The translations under genes and the position numbers were made by a program. Below the pieces are notes generated by a model. The model was not told where the DNA came from. It saw nothing but the letters and a program-made list of their open reading frames with translations, and did no database searches. Source: Cytophagia bacterium (GTDB lineage: Bacteria; Bacteroidota; Bacteroidia; Cytophagales; Cyclobacteriaceae). Taken from it: a DNA stretch of 9,095 nt. Position 1 is the first letter of the stretch. Each line of letters opens with the position of its first letter. Below, piece after piece: positions 1-6,499 of this stretch. The stretch lies in NCBI GenBank assembly GCA_013373005.1, contig JABXIP010000300.1, positions 1 to 9,095 on the forward strand, read 5' to 3'.

Positions 1-770
1 CCATCTTTTAGCTGCTCTTTGTTCTCTATGTAGTGAAGTACACATGCATTTGCACCTCCAGCAATAATTGGAGTATAGGCAAAGCCTTTCGATTTATTTC
101 GAACGAATTCATGAAGGAATTCGGCCTCGATTTCATATTCCCAAACACCCGGCTTGGTGTACTTTAGTACTCTTCTGAAGGCTTTTTCAGTGATATCGCA
201 TGCTACTTGCATGAGCTCTATTTCTCTTGGCTCCTTTACTGTCCTAAGGTCGTAAACTACTGGAGCAAGACGCTCATATTCATAGGCAGGATAGGCCTTA
301 CGAATCCATTTGCTGAATCTATCGCTGCGGGTTTCTACCTCCGTGGCATTTCTGATATGCTCATTGTGGTAGAGGTAGATATGCTCGCATTCAGCAAGAA
401 TAGTCTTTAGAGTCAGCTCGAACTTGTCGTTCCAAAGAATGGTGTTGACTCCTGAAGTCTCCTGGGCTTCTTCTTCAGTGTATTTGTGGCCTTCCCAAAC
501 CGCAATATGTTCGTTGGTTTCGCGAAGGAAAAGTACCTCTTTGAATCTGTCATCGGGGAAATCAGGAGCAATGATCAAAGTAGATTCTTCCTGATCTATG
601 CCTGACAAGTAAAGCATGTTGCTGTTTTGTCTCAGAGGCATGGTGCCATCCGCATTGGTCGGCATAATATCGTTAGAGCAGACAATTACGGCCGAATTTG
701 GCTTCAATCTGGCTTTTAGTTTTTCCCTGTTTTTAATGAAAAGATCTTTTCCGATGTGTTCGTATCTCAT
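1..770 (-). CDS. pepP: Xaa-Pro aminopeptidase (M24B, aminopeptidase P type), C-terminus outside window
   Basis: This is an open frame from ATG at 770 to the left edge, giving about 256 residues with no stop. Aminopeptidase P removes an N-terminal residue that precedes proline and is a cytoplasmic two-metal enzyme. The first ~170 residues look like the aminopeptidase P N-terminal domain: an early R-E-K-L segment, then SNDIMPTNADGTMPLRQNSN and MLYLSGIDQEESTLII. The linker LRTVKEPREIELMQVAC leads into the creatinase-fold catalytic domain. The last visible part, PIIAGGANACVLHY, matches the conserved segment containing the first active-site His. The metal ligands (two Asp, one His, two Glu) would lie beyond the edge and cannot be checked. 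A 71-bp gap separates it from the broken toxin gene upstream on the same strand. No strong promoter or ribosome-binding site was seen. The family call is firm; the exact substrate is inferred. Confidence 0.93.
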   Translation of the reverse strand, partial: MRYEHIGKDLFIKNREKLKARLKPNSAVIVCSNDIMPTNADGTMPLRQNSNMLYLSGIDQEESTLIIAPDFPDDRFKEVLFLRETNEHIAVWEGHKYTEEEAQETSGVNTILWNDKFELTLKTILAECEHIYLYHNEHIRNATEVETRSDRFSKWIRKAYPAYEYERLAPVVYDLRTVKEPREIELMQVACDITEKAFRRVLKYTKPGVWEYEIEAEFLHEFVRNKSKGFAYTPIIAGGANACVLHYIENKEQLKD

Positions 771-841
771 AAGCTCAATTTCGTTTGCAACGAAGTAAGC
801 AGGAAACAATGAGAAAATAAAGTGAAGTGGGAGGAGTTAAG

Positions 842-1139
842 CTAGAATGAGATGGATTCAGGATTTTGGTAGGTATTCCAGAGTCTAAGAAGATAAATGT
901 TGTCGTCAACAATTTTGTAGAAAAGACTAATCTGCTTTCTAATGACAACCTTTCTGATTTCGAGATAGTCGGTCTTGGGAAATGCATCCGGATTTACTAT
1001 TAGAAGTTCAAGGATTGAATCAACCTCATCTATAAAATTACTAGCAGATTCCTGAGACCATTTTCTGAGAAGATATTCTATATTGGACTATATTGGACAG
1101 GTAGTCATTGGTGGCTTTTTCAGTCCAAATAACCTGCAT
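842..1139 (-). pseudogene. RelE/ParE-family toxin gene disrupted by a 10-bp tandem duplication
   Basis: Translation from ATG at 1139 begins MQVIWTEKATNDYLSNI, the usual start of a RelE/ParE toxin, then shifts frame and stops at 1041-1043 after only 32 residues. The remainder of the toxin is present in another frame, from EYLLRKWSQESASNF to LLRLWNTYQNPESISF and a TAG at 842-844. The break is an exact duplication of 10 bp (plus-strand unit CTATATTGGA, copies at 1078-1087 and 1088-1097). With one copy removed the frame is continuous and codes for 95 residues, the normal size for this family, with the expected IRK-x-VIRKQ and LWNTYQNP-type C-terminus. RelE/ParE toxins are either mRNA interferases or gyrase inhibitors; the sequence alone does not say which. 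The C-terminal frame has a TAG inside the repeat and no Met codon, so independent translation is unlikely. The antitoxin lies 5 nt upstream. Confidence 0.9.
1078..1098. repeat. 10-bp direct tandem duplication inside the toxin gene
   Basis: Period-10 identity holds across 1078-1098 (2.1 copies of CTATATTGGA). Position 1077 differs from 1087 and 1089 differs from 1099, which bounds the repeat. Because 10 is not a multiple of three, the extra copy shifts the toxin reading frame. Loss of one copy by strand slippage would restore it exactly. Confidence 0.95.
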
Positions 1140-1144
1140 AGGCT

Positions 1145-1384
1145 TTACTTAAAGAGTTCTGGGAATTTCTTTTTTGCCTGATTTTTTACGTCTTCATGAG
1201 AAAACGTTTTGTCATCTTCAATATTCTGAATGGCTTCATCAAGGCCTGACTTGAGTTTTGCTGGTAAGGGTTCCTCTCTTAACTCATTACTAAGCTTTAA
1301 AGAACTTACTAGTTTAATCATCCTCAAATCATCAAGTTCAGCCAACCACTGAATCAAATCGAGTTTTTCAGATTGAATGTCCAT
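1145..1384 (-). CDS. Type II toxin-antitoxin system antitoxin (partner of RelE/ParE toxin)
   Basis: This codes for 79 acidic, Leu/Lys/Glu-rich residues with no signal peptide or membrane segment. The start MDIQSEKLDLIQWLAELDD resembles the small antitoxins that precede RelE/ParE toxins in Bacteroidota, which typically begin with an M-x-L/I-Q-x-EK-x-x-L/I pattern. The end (HEDVKNQAKKKFPELFK) is a charged tail of the kind that wraps the toxin. ATG at 1384 is preferred over the in-frame GTG one codon earlier. The stop is 5 nt before the toxin start, the usual cotranscribed antitoxin-first order. The gene is intact although its toxin is frameshifted. A perfect palindrome 28 nt upstream of the start could be an autoregulatory operator. 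The antitoxin role rests mainly on size, order and partner; no recognised DNA-binding fold was identified by eye. Confidence 0.8.
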   Translation of the reverse strand: MDIQSEKLDLIQWLAELDDLRMIKLVSSLKLSNELREEPLPAKLKSGLDEAIQNIEDDKTFSHEDVKNQAKKKFPELFK

Positions 1385-1411
1385 CACTTCAATTTAATAA
1401 ATGATTTTAAC

Positions 1412-1423
1412 GAAACTAGTTTC
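1412..1423. promoter_or_regulatory. Perfect 12-bp palindrome before the antitoxin gene, candidate operator
   Basis: GAAACTAGTTTC is its own reverse complement. It lies in the 38-bp gap between the glycosyltransferase stop and the antitoxin ATG, touching the glycosyltransferase stop codon. Read on the minus strand it overlaps TAGTTTCG (1411-1418), which differs by one base from the Bacteroidota -7 box TAnnTTTG. A palindrome over a promoter is the normal layout for toxin-antitoxin autoregulation. That role is inferred; no clear -33 element was seen. Confidence 0.45.
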
Positions 1424-2427
1424 TAGTTGTTATTATTCAGTTGAGTTAATGCATTGATTTTGATCTCAAACCCACACTTAAAATGCCCTTCAGGGCAAGC
1501 TTTTTTGCCGTGCAATCCACAGGGTCTGCAGGCTAGTGGTTCTTCAATTTGAATGACTTTTGAATTTTCAGACAAAGGTCCAAAACCAAAATCAGGAATG
1601 GTGGAACAGAAGATGGCGGCTGTTGGAGCATTCATGGAACTGGCTAAATGCATTGGAGCACTATCGTTGACGTAGTTCATTTGAGCAGCCTGCATCAGAG
1701 CAGCTGACTCTAAAAGGCTCAACTTACCGCAAAGATTCTCAGCTGTTTGATTATCACTTTTTTGAATGATTTCATCGCAAAGTGCCTGATCCGATGGAGC
1801 ACCTAGCGCATAGATCTTTCCCTGAAAATCAGTTTCAGAAAGAAACTCGATCCATTTCTCTTTTGGGAACTGCTTGGTAAACCAAACTGAAGCTGGAGCA
1901 AAGCAAATAAATGGTTCGCCCTTCAAGCCGCTTACCTTTTCGAAGTCTGCATCAGATGGATAAAGCTTTGGTTTGGCTGCATTTGAATCAGTGAATTCAG
2001 CAATCAGATCATGATTGCGCTCCACTTCATGTTTACCATTATTGATCTCATGAGGCGCTTTCTTATCGAAGGCCCAACTGAAGGGATTCTTATCAAAACC
2101 TACCTTCATTTTTGCTTTTGAGAAAGCTGTGAGAAAGCCGGAATTCGCAAAACGCTGAATGTTCACCACCAAATCGTAACGCTCGGCACGAATGGTCTTG
2201 AGCATTTTCATCAGGTTTTTGTACTTACCTGCTTTCTTGTCCCAAACCAGCGTTTGATTGATAAAAGGGTGATTTTTTACCAGTCCTTCATTTCCTTTTC
2301 TGACTAGGAAATCAAGCTGAGCCTGAGGGTAATGTTGGTGCAGCTTTTCCAGAACTCCGGTGGCTAGAATCACATCGCCAATAAAAGCTGTTTGTATGAC
2401 TAGTATTTTCTGAAAGGACTTTGTCAT
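1423..2427 (-). CDS. Glycosyltransferase family 9, ADP-heptose:LPS heptosyltransferase type
   Basis: This 334-residue protein matches the usual length of GT9 heptosyltransferases, cytoplasmic GT-B enzymes that transfer heptose from ADP-heptose to the LPS inner core. The N-terminal Rossmann domain opens with KILVIQTAFIGDVILATGVL, including the G-D segment near the acceptor site. The C-terminal domain has the nucleotide-sugar signature FICFAPASVWFTKQFP followed by W, and NDSAPMHLASSMNAPTAAIF. A cysteine-rich end (CRPCGLHGKKACPEGHFKC) is shared by many family members. ATG at 2427 is chosen over an in-frame TTG at 2433, because a TAnnTTTG promoter box ends at 2436, too close for the TTG. The gene heads a minus-strand cluster with the toxin-antitoxin pair and pepP, but shares no pathway with them. 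Which core heptose it adds, or whether it uses another sugar, cannot be read from sequence. Confidence 0.92.
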   Translation of the reverse strand: MTKSFQKILVIQTAFIGDVILATGVLEKLHQHYPQAQLDFLVRKGNEGLVKNHPFINQTLVWDKKAGKYKNLMKMLKTIRAERYDLVVNIQRFANSGFLTAFSKAKMKVGFDKNPFSWAFDKKAPHEINNGKHEVERNHDLIAEFTDSNAAKPKLYPSDADFEKVSGLKGEPFICFAPASVWFTKQFPKEKWIEFLSETDFQGKIYALGAPSDQALCDEIIQKSDNQTAENLCGKLSLLESAALMQAAQMNYVNDSAPMHLASSMNAPTAAIFCSTIPDFGFGPLSENSKVIQIEEPLACRPCGLHGKKACPEGHFKCGFEIKINALTQLNNNN

Positions 2428-2435
2428 GTGCAATT

Positions 2436-2443
2436 CAAAGATA
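2436..2443 (-). promoter_or_regulatory. Bacteroidota-type -7 promoter box for the glycosyltransferase
   Basis: On the minus strand this reads TATCTTTG, an exact match to the Bacteroidota primary-sigma -7 consensus TAnnTTTG. It ends 8 nt before the ATG at 2427, implying a very short 5' leader. No good TTTG-like -33 element was seen at the expected distance. Confidence 0.5.
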
Positions 2444-2464
2444 GAAGAAACAGTTCATATCGTC

Positions 2465-2484
2465 ATTCCCGCGAAAACGAGAAT
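2465..2484. repeat. Small REP-like inverted repeat
   Basis: ATTCCCG (2465-2471) and CGAGAAT (2478-2484) form a 7-bp stem with one mismatch around a 6-nt loop. The sequence resembles the widespread intergenic motif ATTCCCGCGAAAGCGGGAAT in a slightly decayed form. It lies in the divergent intergenic region, just upstream of the glycosyltransferase promoter box. Confidence 0.5.
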
Positions 2485-2506
2485 CTGTTGGTTCTTTAAC
2501 TTCAAT

Positions 2507-2568
2507 CTTTGCGTTCTCAGCGGCCTTTGCGATTACAATTCACCGCTGAGTTCGCTAAGGTCGCAAAG
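2507..2568. repeat. Compound inverted-repeat element in the divergent intergenic region
   Basis: CTTTGCG (2507-2513) pairs with CGCAAAG (2562-2568). Nested inside, CTCAGCGG (2516-2523) pairs perfectly with CCGCTGAG (2543-2550). A second CTTTGCGA (2525-2532) can pair instead with TCGCAAAG (2561-2568), so two alternative hairpins are possible. The CTTTGCG/CAGCGG words resemble short intergenic repeats that recur in many bacterial genomes. The structure lies between two divergent promoters, so it is more likely a mobile or relic palindromic repeat than a terminator. Confidence 0.55.
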
Positions 2569-2627
2569 TGGTGTAAATCTGTCGATATCTTAAACGTAAA
2601 CAGTTCTTATTCTGCCTAATAAAGCTT

Positions 2628-2635
2628 TAACTTGC
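2628..2635 (+). promoter_or_regulatory. Probable -7 promoter box of the M16 peptidase operon
   Basis: TAACTTGC is close to the Bacteroidota -7 consensus TAnnTTTG and is followed by AGCCG. It lies 17 nt before the ATG at 2653 and contains the alternative TTG start at 2632, which argues that translation begins at 2653. The box is imperfect and no clear -33 element was seen. Confidence 0.4.
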
Positions 2636-2652
2636 AGCCGTTCCAAAAAAGC

Positions 2653-3888
2653 ATGGTCGATTACAATCTTATTTCTTTACCCAACGGCATTAGAGTAATT
2701 CACAAAGAGGTTCCAAGCACAAAGATTGTGCATTGCGGCTTCATTCTGGATATCGGTAGCCGAGATGAAACGGAAGAGCAGGCGGGTATCGCTCACTTCT
2801 GGGAACATATGGCCTTTAAGGGCACCAAGAAGCGTAAGGCTTTCCATATTCTTAATAAGCTCGATTCTGTAGGTGGTGAACTCAATGCTTATACTACTAA
2901 GGAGAAGATTTGCTTTTATGCCTCAGCACTCGATAAGCACATGGAAAGTGCTTTTGAGCTTTTGCAAGACATCACTTTCGATTCAGTATTTCCGGAAAAG
3001 CAGATTGAAAATGAGCGTGGAGTAATTCTGGAGGAGATGTCTCTCTATCATGACAATCCTGAGGATGCTATTCAAGACGACTTCGATAGAGTAATTTTTA
3101 AGGATCATCCACTGGGGCAGAACATCTTAGGTACTCAAGACAGTGTTAGGTCATTCCACAGAGAAGATTTTCAAAACTTCCTGAAGGCTAATTTGAATAC
3201 CGAAAGGGTGGTTTTTTCCTGCGTTGGAAATGTGCCATTTAAGAAAGTGCAAAAGCTGGCGGAGAAGTACTTCGGTCATATTCCAAATACAAAACCGGAG
3301 AGAATCAGAAAACCATTCGAGGTTTATATTCCTGAAAGAGAGGTCGTTAAAAGAAACATTACTCAAGCACATTGCGCTATTGGAGCTACAGGATATCCGC
3401 TCACAGATAAGAACAGGCTTCCTTTTTTTATGCTCATCAATATTCTGGGAGGGCCAGGTATGAACTCAAGGTTGAACTTGGCGCTTCGTGAAAAATATGG
3501 TTTTGTATACAATGTGGAAGCCAGCTATCATCCATTTGCCGATACCGGATTGTTTGGTATTTACTTCGGAACAGAGAAAAGTCAGGTAGAAAGAAGCCAC
3601 AGAATTATTGCCAAAGAGTTGAACTTACTGAAGCAGAAACCGCTGGGTGTAATGCAGCTTCATAAGGCAAAAGAGCAGTTGGTTGGACAGTTGGCCATGG
3701 CGGAAGAGAACAACACTAGTCTGATGCTGATGCTTGGAAAAAGTATTCTTGACATGGATAAGGTGGATGGTTTGGAAGAAGTATTCGATAGAATAAGAAA
3801 CTTAAACAGCTCTGAGCTGATGGAAATAGCCAATGAGATGTTTGCCGATGATCGATTGAGTTACCTAACTTTTTTACCTCAGAAATAA
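2653..3888 (+). CDS. M16 family zinc metallopeptidase (pitrilysin-like, processing-peptidase type)
   Basis: This 411-residue protein has the single-unit length of M16B peptidases, which pair two half-clamshell domains to degrade short unfolded peptides. From the ATG, the inverted zinc motif HFWEH puts His48, Glu51 and His52 in place, and the ERGVILEEM stretch (Glu127/128) supplies the third ligand at the family spacing. The first half opens with the typical LPNGIRV strand and IDIGSRDE-like edge (here LDIGSRDE). The C-terminal half carries LGGPGMNSRLNLALREKYGF with the conserved Arg279/Tyr286 pair. All catalytic residues are present, so it should be active. No signal peptide is visible, so it is probably cytoplasmic. 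ATG at 2653 is preferred over TTG at 2632, which lies inside the promoter box. It is the first gene of an operon; its TAA overlaps the next ATG as TAATG. Confidence 0.94.
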   Translation: MVDYNLISLPNGIRVIHKEVPSTKIVHCGFILDIGSRDETEEQAGIAHFWEHMAFKGTKKRKAFHILNKLDSVGGELNAYTTKEKICFYASALDKHMESAFELLQDITFDSVFPEKQIENERGVILEEMSLYHDNPEDAIQDDFDRVIFKDHPLGQNILGTQDSVRSFHREDFQNFLKANLNTERVVFSCVGNVPFKKVQKLAEKYFGHIPNTKPERIRKPFEVYIPEREVVKRNITQAHCAIGATGYPLTDKNRLPFFMLINILGGPGMNSRLNLALREKYGFVYNVEASYHPFADTGLFGIYFGTEKSQVERSHRIIAKELNLLKQKPLGVMQLHKAKEQLVGQLAMAEENNTSLMLMLGKSILDMDKVDGLEEVFDRIRNLNSSELMEIANEMFADDRLSYLTFLPQK

Positions 3889-4532
3889 TGGAATTTATCC
3901 CTGAAGATATTCAAAAGTATGTGGAAGAGCACTCTGGCCGGGAGTCAGAGCTTTTAGCACAACTCAATCGTGAGACGCATCAAAAAGTGCTGATGCCCAG
4001 AATGCTTTCTGGTCATTTGCAGGGTAGGGTTCTGTCTATGATCAGCCATATGATGAAGCCAAGCCGAATTCTTGAAATAGGCACTTATACCGGTTACTCA
4101 GCCATATGTCTGGCCGAAGGTTTGACCGAGGGAGGTCAGTTAGTTACTCTGGATAAGAATGAAGAGATTGAGGAAATGGTGAGAGACTACTTTGAAAAGG
4201 CAGGCTTGACCGACAAAATAGACTACCGTTTAGGGAATGCTATGGACATAATTCCCGATCTGGAGGGGCCTTTCGACTTAGTTTTCATAGATGCGGATAA
4301 GAAAAATTACTTGAATTACTTTAACTTAGTGCTTGAAAAAGTGCGAATCGGAGGCTTTATCATTGCCGATAACGTGTTGTGGAGTGGTAAAGTGGTGCAA
4401 ACCGACAAGAAAATTGACACCGATACGCAAGCGATACTCGATTTTAATCGTTCTATGGAAGATGATGATCGGGTTGAAAACGTTTTGTTACCCATCAGAG
4501 ATGGTCTCATGGTGGTAAGAAGAAAACAGTGA
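3888..4532 (+). CDS. SAM-dependent O-methyltransferase, caffeoyl-CoA type (family 3)
   Basis: This 214-residue soluble protein matches the length of the cation-dependent O-methyltransferase family, which methylates catechol-like hydroxyls using S-adenosylmethionine. The SAM-binding motif I is ILEIGTYTGYSA (about residues 61-72), with an acidic residue near 89 (TLDKN) for the SAM ribose. The metal site is complete: Asp135 in DADKKNY, then Asp161-Asn162 in DNVLWSGKV. The 26-residue spacing from the first Asp to the second equals that of plant caffeoyl-CoA O-methyltransferase. The true substrate in bacteria is generally unknown and cannot be told here. The ATG overlaps the M16 stop by 1 nt and its TGA overlaps the next GTG by 4 nt, so it sits mid-operon with probable translational coupling. 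Confidence 0.94.
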   Translation: MEFIPEDIQKYVEEHSGRESELLAQLNRETHQKVLMPRMLSGHLQGRVLSMISHMMKPSRILEIGTYTGYSAICLAEGLTEGGQLVTLDKNEEIEEMVRDYFEKAGLTDKIDYRLGNAMDIIPDLEGPFDLVFIDADKKNYLNYFNLVLEKVRIGGFIIADNVLWSGKVVQTDKKIDTDTQAILDFNRSMEDDDRVENVLLPIRDGLMVVRRKQ

Positions 4533-6415
4533 GAAAGTATTTCACCGCACTACTCATTCTCTTACTGGCTTCGTTACGCTCGTTAGCGCAAGCCCCAATC
4601 GCTGTCCCCAATGAAATGGAGTTTGCCGGTGTGAAACTGAAGATTCATGCCGATGCTCGCAAAGAAATTGAGGCCACATTAGACCTCCTTACCCGTAGTC
4701 AATATCATTTTCAAAGACTTGTTGACAGATCCAGACTTTACATGCCTTATGTAGAACAAGTGTTGAAGCAGGAAGGCATTCCCGAAGATTTTAAATACCT
4801 GCCAATTCAGGAAAGTCAGTTTGTATCTGATACGGTTTCTTCATCCAATGCTGTAGGTTTTTGGCAGTTTAAAAAGGCTTCAGCTCAGGAGTTAGGTCTT
4901 CGTGTGGATAATGAAGTTGATGAACGTAAGCACATCATAGCGGCTACTGTTGGAGCAACCAAGTATTTCAAGCGTAGTAATTTTGTTTTCGACAATTGGG
5001 TTCTGTCTCTTCAATCGTATTTGCAGGGGCTTACCGGTACGCAAAGATCGGTCGATGATAAACTATATGGAGCAAAATCGATGGTTATCAATGGAAAGAC
5101 TCATTGGTACATTAAGAAGTTTCTGGCTCACTATCTGGCTTTCCAAGACTATGTAGGTAGTGGAAAGTATAGGGAAGATTTTAGTCTGCACAACTTTGAA
5201 GGTAGGGGTAAAACACTACGGCAGATAAGCTCTGCCACTAATACCAAATATGATGAACTCCGGGTTTACAACAAGTGGTTGAACCAGTCTAAAATACCTG
5301 ATGATAAATCATACATGGTTTTTTATCCAGACCCGAAAAGAAACCATAGCCCGATTGTAGCCTCATCTGGAGAGCAACCTAAGAGCTCCGGTTCTACAAC
5401 CTCGGCTAAAAGTACCAGAACCAGTAACTCAAGCACCTCATCTAGAGCCGCAGAAAGAAGAATGCGGTTCAAACCTATTGCCGGAAATGTTGGTGCCTTC
5501 CCGAGGATAAAGGGTAACACTGCTATGGCGTATGAGCCGGGACAGGTTGAACTAAATGGCATACCTGCTATTCGTGCAAAAAGTAATGAAACACTTCAGT
5601 CATTGGCTACTCGCACAGGTGTGAAAATGAGTAAGCTCAGAAGGTTCAACGACATTGGAGATAGAGGTAATGTAAGGGCCAATCTTTACTACTATCTGAA
5701 GAACAAAAAAGGTAAGGGCAAGGTACATTATCATATTGTGCAGCCGGGAGAAACCCTTTGGGATATTTCGCAAGATTATGGTATCAAGCTGAAAAAGCTT
5801 ATGCACAAAAACCGTATGAGAGAAAATGAGCAACTGAAAGTTGGTAGGGTGCTATGGCTGAGGTTCATCAGACCAAAAGATATTCAGGTTGAGTATAGCA
5901 ATGTGCAGCAGCCACAGACCGAAAATGCTGCTCCTCCTCAACAACAAACGGTTCAGCCTGAAAAAACACTTCAGAACAGGGTTGAAAGACCTAAAACTGT
6001 GGAGGTGCCTTTGAACGATAATCATGAGGTCTTTATTGAGCCTATTCCACTCAGAGCTTTGGAAAACACGGATACCGATACAGTAATTACTCATCAAGTG
6101 AAGTATCAGGAAACCTTCTTTGCAGTGTCAAAGGAGTATGGTGCCGAAATCGATGAGATTTTAGAGTGGAACAACCTCGAGCTGAGTAATGGTTTGCAAA
6201 TAGGGCAAGAACTTAAGCTCAGAGTTGCTAAGTCAAGGTTCGAGAAGTCCGAGCCTGAGCCAGAAGTAATTACGCATGAAGTTCAAAAAGGAGAGACCAT
6301 GTGGGCAATATCTAAGAAATATGGCGTTGAAGTCGAAGAATTAAAATTGTGGAATAACAAAACAGACAACTCACTCTCGTTGGGTGAAAAGTTAATTATT
6401 CGTAAACCGAAATAG
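4529..6415 (+). CDS. Secreted lytic murein transglycosylase (MltD-like, GH23) with LysM repeats
   Basis: This 628-residue cell-wall enzyme cleaves the MurNAc-GlcNAc bond to give 1,6-anhydro products. It starts at GTG, overlapping the previous TGA as GTGA; the signal peptide (RKY, a hydrophobic run, then SLAQA, cleaved near residue 22) confirms this start. There is no lipobox Cys, so it is probably periplasmic rather than a lipoprotein. The GH23 domain spans about residues 60-210, with catalytic Glu95 in LPIQESQF and the AVGFWQFKKASAQELGL segment. LysM-like peptidoglycan-binding units follow: a degenerate one (about 222-268), then about 346-392, 399-445, 519-565 and 581-626. A Ser/Thr-rich linker (about 278-308) and a Gln/Pro-rich linker (about 455-490) separate them. 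The usual GH23 AYNxG motif is replaced by SYLQG (163-167). It is the last gene of the operon. Confidence 0.93.
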   Translation: MRKYFTALLILLLASLRSLAQAPIAVPNEMEFAGVKLKIHADARKEIEATLDLLTRSQYHFQRLVDRSRLYMPYVEQVLKQEGIPEDFKYLPIQESQFVSDTVSSSNAVGFWQFKKASAQELGLRVDNEVDERKHIIAATVGATKYFKRSNFVFDNWVLSLQSYLQGLTGTQRSVDDKLYGAKSMVINGKTHWYIKKFLAHYLAFQDYVGSGKYREDFSLHNFEGRGKTLRQISSATNTKYDELRVYNKWLNQSKIPDDKSYMVFYPDPKRNHSPIVASSGEQPKSSGSTTSAKSTRTSNSSTSSRAAERRMRFKPIAGNVGAFPRIKGNTAMAYEPGQVELNGIPAIRAKSNETLQSLATRTGVKMSKLRRFNDIGDRGNVRANLYYYLKNKKGKGKVHYHIVQPGETLWDISQDYGIKLKKLMHKNRMRENEQLKVGRVLWLRFIRPKDIQVEYSNVQQPQTENAAPPQQQTVQPEKTLQNRVERPKTVEVPLNDNHEVFIEPIPLRALENTDTDTVITHQVKYQETFFAVSKEYGAEIDEILEWNNLELSNGLQIGQELKLRVAKSRFEKSEPEPEVITHEVQKGETMWAISKKYGVEVEELKLWNNKTDNSLSLGEKLIIRKPK

Positions 6416-6499
6416 ATTAAACCGGGCAAAACCTAAAAAGCACCTTCTATTTTTCAAGCCTTAAAATTACTCCCTTACATTTGCAGCAGATTTTCTGGA
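6416..6499 (+). promoter_or_regulatory. Intergenic region with a Bacteroidota promoter for the DUF3078 gene
   Basis: This is an 84-bp gap. TACATTTG at 6476-6483 is an exact match to the -7 consensus TAnnTTTG, and TTTC (6452-6455) about 20 nt upstream could serve as a weak -33 element (consensus TTTG). The box ends 16 nt before the ATG at 6500, giving a leader of roughly 10 nt. No hairpin with a T-run was seen after the transglycosylase gene, so some read-through from the upstream operon is possible. Confidence 0.6.

Noticed and set aside
775..987. 70-residue minus-strand open frame
   Set aside because: It overlaps the toxin's C-terminal coding region in another frame, has low-complexity Ser/Thr/Leu content and matches no family; the toxin frame explains the sequence better.
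1078..1098. Start of a CRISPR or longer satellite array
   Set aside because: Only two copies with no spacer; it is a simple local duplication.
2507..2568. Intergenic inverted repeat as a transcription terminator
   Set aside because: Both flanking genes are transcribed away from it and no T-run follows either arm.
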